Shown here: piece by piece, positions 8,671 to 16,718 of the stretch
How positions within the stretch are numbered: the first letter of the stretch is position 1
Layout of the letters: every line of letters begins with the position of its first letter
Source of the DNA: Rhizorhapis sp036570425
GTDB taxonomy: Bacteria; Pseudomonadota; Alphaproteobacteria; Sphingomonadales; Sphingomonadaceae
Direction: 5' to 3'
DNA length: 64,000 nt
Assembly (NCBI GenBank): GCA_036570425.1
Contig: DATCYF010000009.1
Location: 166,542-230,541, forward strand
Notes under the pieces: generated by a model
Database searches by the model: none
Told to the model about the DNA's origin: nothing
What the model saw: the letters and a program-made list of their open reading frames with translations, nothing else
Translations under genes and position numbers: made by a program

Positions 8671-9520
8671 ATTCCGCCGCCCTCCGAATTCTTCGAAGCG
8701 CCTGATAATCGAACCAGGCAAGGGCGGGGGAGGGCCTGATTGTGAAAGAGGGCAGATGCGCCGAATAAAGCTGCGCAAGTCGCGCAGGCAATCCGGTCGG
8801 ACCCTCATTCTGCATGACGCGCGAAATGATCTGGTTCTGATAACGGCGGACACTGTAATTGATCATGCGGCGATATTGGATGCGCATCGTGACCGGATTC
8901 AGCAATTCGGCCGGTTCGCAATAGAATCCCGCAGCCTCGCATGGTTCGACGCGTTCCCTGTCCCAATAGGCATCGCCCCGGAGGTCCGTCGCAGCTAACG
9001 CCGCGATCAAGCCATCATCGCCGATCAGATCTTCAGGCAAACGAATATTGCGTTCATGCATTCGACGCAGGAAATCGCCTCTCACGGCGTATAGACCGCC
9101 AAACAGACCCCGCTCTTTTCTCAATTCGGCCTGATAAACCAAATGATTGCGTCCGCTGAGGGGCATGCCGCTCGCGGCATTGGCATGGGGATGCATCGCC
9201 AAGGTTGCCGCCAAGGCATCGATCGATCCGGTCTTTATCTCGGCATCGCCGTCCATGAATATGACGACGTCATGGCGTTTGCCTTCCATGCCAAACACGA
9301 ACCGGTTCCACGTCCGCGATTTGCCACCGGGATGGAGCTCATGAATATGGACATTGGCGCGTCCGCCCGCGGCGAGCCGGGCCCGGTCGGCCGTTCGATC
9401 GTTTGAACCGTTGACCAGCACATGAAATGCGATGTCCATCCGATCCAAAGGTAAGCTTTTCAGGCAAGAGCCGATCCGCCTTTCCTCATTATGCGCAAAT
9501 ATGGCGGCGCAAATGTTCAT
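8636..9520 (-). CDS. Glycosyltransferase family 2 protein
   Basis: 294 residues. The start at 9520 is chosen because the GT2 fold begins at once (MNICAAIFAHNEERRIGSCL); the open frame upstream has no homology. The nucleotide-sugar and metal motif appears as FMDGDAEI (DGD at 90-92), followed by an acceptor region with EDLIGDDGLIAALAA. No membrane segment is evident, so it is probably a cytoplasmic or peripheral enzyme. Donor and acceptor sugars cannot be told. It follows the 2-hydroxyacid dehydrogenase gene by 7 bases, so the two are likely cotranscribed, and it overlaps alaS tail to tail. Confidence 0.85.
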   Translation of the reverse strand: MNICAAIFAHNEERRIGSCLKSLPLDRMDIAFHVLVNGSNDRTADRARLAAGGRANVHIHELHPGGKSRTWNRFVFGMEGKRHDVVIFMDGDAEIKTGSIDALAATLAMHPHANAASGMPLSGRNHLVYQAELRKERGLFGGLYAVRGDFLRRMHERNIRLPEDLIGDDGLIAALAATDLRGDAYWDRERVEPCEAAGFYCEPAELLNPVTMRIQYRRMINYSVRRYQNQIISRVMQNEGPTGLPARLAQLYSAHLPSFTIRPSPALAWFDYQALRRIRRAAEFSPPAPPLPPQ

Positions 9521-9527
9521 GCGGAAA

Positions 9528-10526
9528 TCAGGCCCAGCCTTCCAGCACTTGATCGGGTGGGCGATGGCCATCGGCCCAGACGCGAATATTTGCGATGACC
9601 TTATCCCCTGATGCGGCCCGGCCTTCAAAGGTGGCGGAACCCATATGGGGCAGTAATACGACATTGCTGAGCGCAAGCAGGCGTGGGTCGATTTCGGGTT
9701 CATGCCGGTACACGTCCAGCCCCGCGCCAGCGATCCTCTGCGCCTCCAGAGCCTCGACCAAGGCGCCTTCGTCGACGATGACGCCGCGGGATGTGTTGAT
9801 CACATAGGCGGACGGCTCCAAAAGGCCGATGCGTCGTGCGTCCATCAGCTCATGGGTTTCCGGATTGTGAGGGCAGTGAATGGATATGATATCGGACGCT
9901 TGCAGAAGCGAATCGAGTTCCGGCATGAAGCGTGCCTCCAGCGCTTCTTCCACGCTTTGAGGCAGTCGCCGGCGATTATGATAGAGAATCGATAATCCGA
10001 AGGCGCGCGCGCGACGCGCCACTGCCTGACCAATGCGCCCCATGCCGATAATGCCCAACACCTTGCCGCCAATCCGGTGGCCCAGCATGCCCGAGGGACT
10101 CCATCCCGCCCATTGTCCGCTGCGAACCAGCTTCTCGCCTTCGGCAAGGCGACGCGGCACGGAAAGGATCAACGCCATGGTCATGTCCGCCGTGTCTTCG
10201 GTCAGGACGCCAGGCGTATTCGTCACCATGATATTCTTCGCGCGTGCGGCCTTCAGGTCGATGTGATCAACACCATTGCCAAAATTCGCCATGAGTTGCA
10301 GCCGATCCCCCGCTTCAGCGATTAAACTGGCATCGATATGGTCTGTAACCGTTGGCACCAGCACATCGCATTGACGCATGGCCTCAAGCAAATCCGCCTG
10401 GTTCATGGGGCGATCATGCTTGTTCAGGGAAACGTCAAAGAGTTCACGCATCCGAGCCTCCATCGCCGACGGGAGCCGACGGGTGACGATGACCTTTGGA
10501 TGAGTGGGGCGCGGTCTTTTCAGCAT
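9528..10526 (-). CDS. D-isomer-specific 2-hydroxyacid dehydrogenase (glyoxylate/hydroxypyruvate reductase type)
   Basis: 332 residues, cytoplasmic, NAD(P)-dependent. The Rossmann motif GMGRIG is at 161-166. The catalytic set is complete: Arg in NTSRGV (R247), Glu in YRHEPE (E276) and His in LLPHMGSAT (H294). The overall sequence resembles glyoxylate reductase (GyaR/GhrB) more than 3-phosphoglycerate dehydrogenase, as there is no ACT domain. It would reduce glyoxylate or hydroxypyruvate; the true substrate is not determined. Its start is divergent from the SH3-domain gene at 10663. Confidence 0.9.
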   Translation of the reverse strand: MLKRPRPTHPKVIVTRRLPSAMEARMRELFDVSLNKHDRPMNQADLLEAMRQCDVLVPTVTDHIDASLIAEAGDRLQLMANFGNGVDHIDLKAARAKNIMVTNTPGVLTEDTADMTMALILSVPRRLAEGEKLVRSGQWAGWSPSGMLGHRIGGKVLGIIGMGRIGQAVARRARAFGLSILYHNRRRLPQSVEEALEARFMPELDSLLQASDIISIHCPHNPETHELMDARRIGLLEPSAYVINTSRGVIVDEGALVEALEAQRIAGAGLDVYRHEPEIDPRLLALSNVVLLPHMGSATFEGRAASGDKVIANIRVWADGHRPPDQVLEGWA

Positions 10527-10662
10527 AAGCTGGCGCTATCCGTTTGGCGTCCATATCGTCAAGTTCCAATCATGGAACGGGCGACTGGACCGATGATTGG
10601 CTTGAAGGACGCGTGCCGATTTGGCAGAGGCGGAGAATGGATATGATGGGGAAGAAATCGGC

Positions 10663-11142
10663 ATGACTGCATTCAGGCTGTATGCCTTGACCCTTTTTTT
10701 CTTCGCAGTGGCCGCAGTCTTCACCGATCCCGTTCAGGGCCAGGAAAAGAAACCGCCATATTGGGCGTCTCTTTCAAAGGATGAGGCCCGGATGCGGGCC
10801 GGTCCCAGCATGGATTATCCTGCTAACTGGATTTATCGCCGCCGCGATCTTCCAGTGAAAGTCGTCGCCGTCTATTCCCATTGGCGCAAGATAGAGGATC
10901 CAGATGGAACGCAGGGATGGATGCACGTCCGCCTGCTCAGCGATCAGCCAACGGCCATCATAACGGGCGGCATGCATCCCTTGCGTGCCGCTCCCGAAAC
11001 AGGCGCGCGCATTCTCTATCGTGCGCAACCGGGCGTCGTGGGCCGCATTTCGGATTGTGATAAGGGATGGTGCCTTATCGACGTGCGAGGACAGAAGGGC
11101 TTTATCGAGGCCGATCACATCTGGGGAGCAACTGACGGCTGA
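10663..11142 (+). CDS. Secreted SH3-domain protein
   Basis: 159 residues with a signal peptide (about 1-26, ending DPVQGQ). The mature part carries two bacterial SH3-like repeats: one around residues 40-95 (EARMRAGPSMDYPANWIYRR through GWMHVRLLS) and one around 100-157 (PLRAAPETGARILYRAQPG through KGFIEADHIWG). Such domains often bind peptidoglycan or act as periplasmic adaptors. The ATG at 10663 is preceded by GGGGAAGAAATCGGC. It is transcribed away from the dehydrogenase gene and runs into the convergent patatin gene. Confidence 0.85.
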   Translation: MTAFRLYALTLFFFAVAAVFTDPVQGQEKKPPYWASLSKDEARMRAGPSMDYPANWIYRRRDLPVKVVAVYSHWRKIEDPDGTQGWMHVRLLSDQPTAIITGGMHPLRAAPETGARILYRAQPGVVGRISDCDKGWCLIDVRGQKGFIEADHIWGATDG

Positions 11143-11150
11143 GCGCCGCT

Positions 11151-13484
11151 TCACCCGATCTCGGTTCGCAGGCTCCTGATCAAGTCACTGGCCAAGGTCA
11201 GCCTTTCTTCTTCCTCGTCCAGGATAGCATGAAACGCCTGCCGCTTGTATGTCGCTGCCATGCCAGGGGCCAGATGCTGGCCCGGCGGCAACGCGGAAAG
11301 AACAATGTCTATAAGCCGGTCAGCACCGTGCAACCGCCCCCATAAATAGTCATTTTCCCTATAGGCTCTACTAAAGAAAGCTCCAAAGCTATTGAATTCT
11401 ATTCCTTTTAATGTGGCCTCCGCGCCTCCCGTGCGAATGGCGGTAGCGTCGTCGGGCGCAATTCGGTCCACCTTGATGGGATTATATTCATCAAGGCCTT
11501 CCCCTTGGAGGATAGGCAGAATAGCGATGTCATAGAAAGGGAAACCCAGATAGGCGAGAAGCATTGATCGCCTCCCTTCCCTTGGCAGTTGCCATAGCGC
11601 TTCGGCCAGCATTGTTTCGGACAGGCCGTCCATTTCCCTCAAATTGCGTTTTTCCGCCAGCATCTCGATTGCGGTTTGTGGGTCCTTGTCCGCGCAGCGC
11701 GCCGCCTCGCCGAGTTCTGCAGCATAGAATTCTGGTGTCTCGCGCTCCAGATAGAGTGCCAGTCCGTTATAGATGGCATCATGGATAGAGGACACTGCTT
11801 CTTTGGGTGTCTTGTCGTCATGTTCCAGCGTTTCCGCCAGTTGGCGGGCCATGAAGCGCAGGCGGCGCACGCGGAAAGCCAGGTCATGATTGCGAAAGAA
11901 GGCGACAATGGCTTCTGACGCGCCTGCATTCGCCTTTTCGGCTACGCGATCGAGGCCCTGTTCATGCAACATGTTCCAGATTGCGGTGTGATAGGCCTCG
12001 CGTTTCGTGGGGCTGTCATTCCCGCCGAGGCGTGAAAGAAGAGAGATCGTGTCCTCGACGATGCTGAACAGCTTGAGATGGCCGTAAGCAGCGTAAGCAA
12101 ACCCTGCTTGGCGAGCAGCCCTTTCCTGCGCCTTGGCTCGCCATACGGCCAACCGCGCCGGAGTGGGACGATCTAGAAAGAAGGTGCCGCCAAACAAGGC
12201 TTCGACACATTCCTCAATCTCGGGTCGAATCGCCGCCGTAATCCGGAGCATCCGATCAATGCGTCGCGAACGTTCTTCTATCGCCTCCAGATTGTCGCGG
12301 ATGGGCTGTTCGCGTGGAATGTCCGACAATGCGCCGAAGATGGTGTGAAAAAAGCCAGGAAGGTTTGGATCCCCCTGTCCCTCGTCATCATTTTCGCGGC
12401 GACGAAAGCGGATGGTGGGCGGCCCGGGCGTTGGATCGATGTAAACGAAGCGTCGGTCAACCTCCCGGCGCGCAGGACGGTTGCGGAGTGCTTCGATTGC
12501 CTGGGCGAACGGCGCATTGGCGAGCACTGATCCATCAATCAGAACAGCATCTTCTGTAGCGCCGATGGCAGCGTGACGGGGCAATATTCGCTTCAGGAAG
12601 GTGTCCCGCTTGGGCCATGGGCGGTTTCGCTGTTCCAGCACCTTATCCAACTCGCGCACGGTAAATGGCGGAAAAGCACCGGGAAAGCTGGCTGTTGCCC
12701 GCGCTGCGAAGGTTAGCTCCGCGATGTCGCCCAGAGTTCGGTCTGTAATTCCCCTGGCAGGGAAGCCAATGGTCAGCCGATGCTCGGTTTCAACGACTTC
12801 AGGCGGATTATTGAGCCGTAATCGCTCGGGGTGCCCGTCGAAATCGGTTACGGTGACGAACAGGTCGAGCGGATGGCCTTCCGGTATCAGCGGTGGTCCC
12901 GCTGTGTTGGTTTCCATCGCCTCCAATGCATCGAGCAGCAGATTGGTGAAGCCCTCGCCGCCAAAAGGCGGTGCGAACCAGCGGGCGCGGATGAAATTGG
13001 ACAATTTGTGGCGCACTTCCTCTCGCGCCCCCGGCGCGACGGTGCGGGCTACTGTGTCGTCTGGCTGTCGGGCCGCCATCCATACCAGGGGCGCTGCCCA
13101 GAATTTGGTGAACTTGCTGATCGGCCGCGCGTCTGGATCGAGCAACAAATCCACATCGGCATTTTCCAACCACAAATCCGTGAGGGGGTCGAGCGATTGC
13201 CCGGTCTCCACCGCTTGCGCCAGAAATATGCCGTTAATACCGCCTGCGCTCGCGCCTGCAATGATGTCGGTTATCACCCGCAGTTTCAGGTTCGCTTGCG
13301 CCTCTATGTCTTGCAGAACCCGTCGATAAACTGCCTGCGTTCCCCCCGACGGAGGCGCGTTATCCCGGAAATCCCGGCTCGCCCTGGTCAGTCGCCAGAT
13401 TTCCTTGGTGATGCCGTGCATGTAAATTGCGAGGCTGATTCCGCCATAACACACCAACGCCAGCCTGAGTTCTTTTTCCCTCAT
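11151..13484 (-). CDS. Large patatin-like phospholipase
   Basis: 777 residues. The patatin domain fills about residues 5-360: the oxyanion-type stretch VCYGGISLAIYMHG, the nucleophile elbow AGASAGGING (Ser79) and the acid partner in LIDGSVLANAPF. The expected Ser-Asp dyad is present, with DGS in place of the common DGG or DGA. The remaining 400 residues are helical and resemble the C-terminal region seen in patatin-related proteins of proteobacteria and actinobacteria (DUF3376-like). No signal peptide is present, so it is probably cytoplasmic or membrane-peripheral. It likely hydrolyses acyl lipids. It is monocistronic, ending 9 bases from the convergent SH3 gene. Confidence 0.85.
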   Translation of the reverse strand: MREKELRLALVCYGGISLAIYMHGITKEIWRLTRASRDFRDNAPPSGGTQAVYRRVLQDIEAQANLKLRVITDIIAGASAGGINGIFLAQAVETGQSLDPLTDLWLENADVDLLLDPDARPISKFTKFWAAPLVWMAARQPDDTVARTVAPGAREEVRHKLSNFIRARWFAPPFGGEGFTNLLLDALEAMETNTAGPPLIPEGHPLDLFVTVTDFDGHPERLRLNNPPEVVETEHRLTIGFPARGITDRTLGDIAELTFAARATASFPGAFPPFTVRELDKVLEQRNRPWPKRDTFLKRILPRHAAIGATEDAVLIDGSVLANAPFAQAIEALRNRPARREVDRRFVYIDPTPGPPTIRFRRRENDDEGQGDPNLPGFFHTIFGALSDIPREQPIRDNLEAIEERSRRIDRMLRITAAIRPEIEECVEALFGGTFFLDRPTPARLAVWRAKAQERAARQAGFAYAAYGHLKLFSIVEDTISLLSRLGGNDSPTKREAYHTAIWNMLHEQGLDRVAEKANAGASEAIVAFFRNHDLAFRVRRLRFMARQLAETLEHDDKTPKEAVSSIHDAIYNGLALYLERETPEFYAAELGEAARCADKDPQTAIEMLAEKRNLREMDGLSETMLAEALWQLPREGRRSMLLAYLGFPFYDIAILPILQGEGLDEYNPIKVDRIAPDDATAIRTGGAEATLKGIEFNSFGAFFSRAYRENDYLWGRLHGADRLIDIVLSALPPGQHLAPGMAATYKRQAFHAILDEEEERLTLASDLIRSLRTEIG

Positions 13485-13538
13485 GCGTTCAGGAATGGCA
13501 GGCGAGCGGAATATTGTCGAGGAAAACGGAAATGACCT

Positions 13539-14231
13539 TCAGGCATGCTCGAGTTCTGCCCAGATAGGTAGGTGGTCGGAGGCCTTGCGAGCAGAGGGGC
13601 TATCATGAACTCCGCTGTTTTGGGCATAGAGTTTTGCGCAATGCATGATGCGATCGAGCCGGGCCACGGGCCGCCGCGCATGAAAACTTTTGCCGCAGTC
13701 CGCGAAATGGAAATGATGTGCAAAGTCGCGCAGACAGCCTCCTTGAGCGCTCCACTCGTTCAGATCGCCCATCAAGACGGTGGGCATGCCTTCCTGTTGC
13801 CCTGCGTATGCGATGATGGCCGCTGCCTGCCTGCGCCGCCATAAACCCGAAAGATCAAGATGCATGCCGAAAACCCGGATGGTTTGACCATTCATGGTGA
13901 CCTGCGCCGACACCGCGCCGCGCGGTTCCAGATAAGGAATATGCAATATGCCATGTTGCAATATTTCAGCAGACTTGCGCACCAATATGGCGTTCCCGTG
14001 CCATCCAAGGCTGTCCACCTGCACGTCCAACGGGACTGGCTTGTAGTCGCTGTGTAATTCCAGCAGATGAGCCGGAATTGCGGCTATGCGTGGCCCAAAG
14101 CGGCGATCCGCTTCCTGCAGGGCAATGACGTCCGCGTCGATTTCATTCAAAACTTCCAATATTCGTTCGGGATTACGGCGCCGGTCAGTGCCGAGGGCCT
14201 TGCGCATGTTGTAACTGGCGACCTTGATCAT
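13539..14231 (-). CDS. Endonuclease/exonuclease/phosphatase-family phosphodiesterase
   Basis: 230 residues of the EEP (DNase I-like) fold. The start at 14231 is chosen because the fold begins with VASYNMRKALG; the upstream extension looks noncoding. Active-site elements are visible: Asn in SYNMRK, Glu40 in IALQEAD, Asp and Asn in MGDLNEW, and the final Asp-His pair in ASDHLPIW. Members hydrolyse phosphodiesters in nucleic acids, phospholipids or inositol phosphates, so the substrate is open. No signal peptide is apparent. It is divergent from radA. Confidence 0.85.
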   Translation of the reverse strand: MIKVASYNMRKALGTDRRRNPERILEVLNEIDADVIALQEADRRFGPRIAAIPAHLLELHSDYKPVPLDVQVDSLGWHGNAILVRKSAEILQHGILHIPYLEPRGAVSAQVTMNGQTIRVFGMHLDLSGLWRRRQAAAIIAYAGQQEGMPTVLMGDLNEWSAQGGCLRDFAHHFHFADCGKSFHARRPVARLDRIMHCAKLYAQNSGVHDSPSARKASDHLPIWAELEHA

Positions 14232-14383
14232 TGACTCACTTTTCCGTTCTTCCTGGATAAAACGCAAGCACTCCCAACAGGGTCCATCTGCAGCAACGGG
14301 CTGAAGCAAACAGAGCAACGGACGTTCGCTCGGTTTCCAGATTCTCTCTAGTGTTCCGCATATGTTCTGATAAAGCAGGGGCT

Positions 14384-15751
14384 ATGGCGAAGGTGAAGAA
14401 GAAATATGTCTGCCAGCAATGTGGATCGGTGTCCTTTCGTTGGCAGGGACAGTGCGAGGAATGCGGTGAATGGAACAGCCTGGTCGAAGAAGCGGGTGAA
14501 ACCGTTTTCAGCGCGCGGCACAGCCTGCAATCGGGTGGCCGTGCTGTCGCGCTGCAGGGGCTCGCCAGCGACATCGCGCTGCCTTCGCGGGAAAAAACGG
14601 GCATTGCCGAATTCGACCGTGCGCTGGGCGGGGGGCTGGTTGCTGGTTCAGCCACGTTGATCGGGGGCGATCCGGGCATCGGCAAGTCGACGCTTTTGCT
14701 TCAGGCGGCTGCGAAGATGGCGATGCGTGGCTTGACCATTGCCTATATTAGCGGTGAGGAGGCCGTCGATCAGGTACGATTGCGGGCGCAGCGGCTGGGT
14801 TTGGGCCAGTCTCCCGTGCAACTGGCCTCAGCGACTTCGGTTCGCGACATACTGACGACTCTGGGGCGGATGGCTCCGCCTGCGCTGTTGGTCATCGATT
14901 CGATCCAGACCATGCATAGTGATCTCATCGAAGGCGCTCCGGGCACAGTCAGCCAGGTGCGTGCGTCAGCGCAGGAACTGATTCGCTTTGCCAAGGAACG
15001 CGGCACCGCTTTGGTCCTTGTCGGTCACGTCACGAAAGACGGCAGCATCGCAGGACCTCGCGTGCTGGAACATATGGTCGATACGGTATTGAGCTTCGAG
15101 GGCGAGCGCAGTCACCAATATCGCATCTTGCGCGCCATCAAGAATCGCTTCGGCGGAACGGACGAAATCGGCGTCTTTTCAATGGAGTCGGAGGGGTTGG
15201 AGGAAGTTGCAAATCCTTCGGCCCTGTTCCTGACCCATCGCGACGAAAATGTCACGGGCGCGACAGTATTCCCGGCCCTGGAAGGTACGCGACCCGTTCT
15301 GGTGGAAATTCAGGCGCTCACGGTTCGGCTGGCCAGCGGGGCGACTCCGCGCCGTGCCGTGGTGGGCTGGGATAGTGGCCGATTGGCCATGATCCTTGCT
15401 GTGCTGGAGGCGCGTTGCGGCCTAAGTTTCTCAGCCTGCGAAGTCTATCTCAACATTGCTGGCGGCTATCGCATCTCCGATCCGGCTGCGGATCTGGCGG
15501 TGGCTGCAGCGCTCATCTCTGCGCTTTCCGAAAGGCCGCTCGCGGCCGATGCCATATTGTTTGGAGAAGTCGCGTTATCCGGTGAAATCCGTCCAGTTGC
15601 TCATGCGGCGCTTCGCCTCCGCGAATCGGCGAAGCTGGGCTTTACGCGGGCGCTTGTCCCCGCATCCGTTACGGATAAGGCGTCCGGCATTTCCGCCAGC
15701 GGTTTCAGGACGCTGGCGCAATTTGTTGACCATATGCTTGGACGCGATTAG
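14384..15751 (+). CDS. radA: DNA repair protein RadA
   Basis: 455 residues. The N-terminal C4 zinc finger is C10, C13, C24, C27 (YVCQQCG, QCEECG). A RecA-like ATPase core follows with Walker A GGDPGIGKSTLLLQ, then the RadA-specific KNRFG motif (IKNRFGGTDEIG) and a Lon-type C-terminal domain containing the GGYRISDPAADLAVAAAL stretch. RadA is a helicase-like factor that drives branch migration in recombination. The start at 14384 gives the normal family length; the upstream in-frame ATG at 14351 adds nothing conserved. It heads a run of closely spaced genes to 18852. Confidence 0.97.
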   Translation: MAKVKKKYVCQQCGSVSFRWQGQCEECGEWNSLVEEAGETVFSARHSLQSGGRAVALQGLASDIALPSREKTGIAEFDRALGGGLVAGSATLIGGDPGIGKSTLLLQAAAKMAMRGLTIAYISGEEAVDQVRLRAQRLGLGQSPVQLASATSVRDILTTLGRMAPPALLVIDSIQTMHSDLIEGAPGTVSQVRASAQELIRFAKERGTALVLVGHVTKDGSIAGPRVLEHMVDTVLSFEGERSHQYRILRAIKNRFGGTDEIGVFSMESEGLEEVANPSALFLTHRDENVTGATVFPALEGTRPVLVEIQALTVRLASGATPRRAVVGWDSGRLAMILAVLEARCGLSFSACEVYLNIAGGYRISDPAADLAVAAALISALSERPLAADAILFGEVALSGEIRPVAHAALRLRESAKLGFTRALVPASVTDKASGISASGFRTLAQFVDHMLGRD

Positions 15752-15760
15752 CGAACGGAC

Positions 15761-16273
15761 ATGACAGCTCTCGACATCATCGTCCTGCTCTTGATCGGCG
15801 GCGGAGCCATTTTTGGTTTTCTGCGCGGTTTCGTCATGGAGACTCTGTCGCTGATTGCCTGGGTGTTGGCCATCTTCGCGATCCGCATGCTGCATGCGCC
15901 CGTTACCGAGTGGCTGGCCAAACCTGTCGGGACGCAATCGGGGGCGGCAGTGCTGGCCTTTGCACTGGTTTTTGGCATCACCTTCCTGGCAGGCAAATTT
16001 CTTGCCCGTGCATTGGGTGACAGGACACGTAAGTCGATACTGGGGCCTGTGGATCGGGTGCTGGGTCTTGGCTTCGGAGCGCTGAAAGGTTTGATTGGTG
16101 CGACGTTGCTCTTCATGTTGGCGAGTTTGCTGTATGACACCGTATATGGTGGCGGTGCGAAGCGACCCGAGTGGATGACGACGTCGCGTAGCTATCCGCT
16201 GCTCAACGCCAGCGGCAAAGCGATCAGCGAATTTGTAGCAGAGCGGCGGGCACTACCTGCTGGCGAGGCATGA
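15761..16273 (+). CDS. cvpA: CvpA family membrane protein
   Basis: 170 residues with four predicted membrane helices. The start TALDIIVLLLIGGGAIFGFL and the Gly-rich second helix match CvpA, an inner-membrane protein first linked to colicin V production and later to envelope integrity. It starts 9 bases after radA and ends 7 bases before the NifU-like gene, so it is likely in one operon. The biochemical function is unknown in the family. Confidence 0.9.
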   Translation: MTALDIIVLLLIGGGAIFGFLRGFVMETLSLIAWVLAIFAIRMLHAPVTEWLAKPVGTQSGAAVLAFALVFGITFLAGKFLARALGDRTRKSILGPVDRVLGLGFGALKGLIGATLLFMLASLLYDTVYGGGAKRPEWMTTSRSYPLLNASGKAISEFVAERRALPAGEA

Positions 16274-16280
16274 TCAAGGA

Positions 16281-16718
16281 ATGAATGCACCGCTCTACAA
16301 CAGGGACATTTTGCGGCTGGCAGCGTCGATCCCTTACCATCGTCGATTGACGGATGCACAAGCGAGCGTGGAGAAACGCTCCGCAACGTGCGGCAGCAGC
16401 GTGACTGTAGATGTGTGCCTGGATAACGAAGGGCGCGTCGCCAATCTGGGCCTGGAGGTACGGGCCTGCGCCTTGGGGCAGGCGTCGGCTTCACTCATGG
16501 CGGCGCATGCTATGGGAAAAACTGTTGCGGAGTTGATCGTCGCGCGCGACGCGCTTGCCGATTGGCTGGCCGGGAAGGGCGGCGGTCCGGATTTCTGGCC
16601 GGGTTATGATGTCATTGCGCCGGCCCGCGAATATCCCGCCCGCCATCCATCGATCCGCCTTTGCTTTGAAGCCATTGCTGAAGCGGCGGCGATTGCCAGT
16701 GAGCAGGACGGAAGATGA
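16281..16718 (+). CDS. NifU/IscU-like iron-sulfur scaffold protein
   Basis: 145 residues. It has the IscU-type cysteine arrangement: C37 (SATCGSS), C63 (VRACALGQASASL) and C128 (SIRLCFEAIAEA), with an extra Cys at 46. The first two fall at the spacing seen in IscU; the third is displaced by about 20 residues because of a longer loop containing the Gly- and Pro-rich GGGPDFWPGYD. The protein could assemble or carry Fe-S clusters, though the family in sphingomonads sits outside isc/suf operons and may be specialised. It overlaps the antiporter gene by 4 bases (ATGA). Confidence 0.82.
   Translation: MNAPLYNRDILRLAASIPYHRRLTDAQASVEKRSATCGSSVTVDVCLDNEGRVANLGLEVRACALGQASASLMAAHAMGKTVAELIVARDALADWLAGKGGGPDFWPGYDVIAPAREYPARHPSIRLCFEAIAEAAAIASEQDGR

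Noticed and set aside
12601..13329. A 242-codon plus-strand frame inside the patatin gene
   Set aside because: Opposite to a frame with an intact patatin dyad; Ser/Arg-rich shadow translation.
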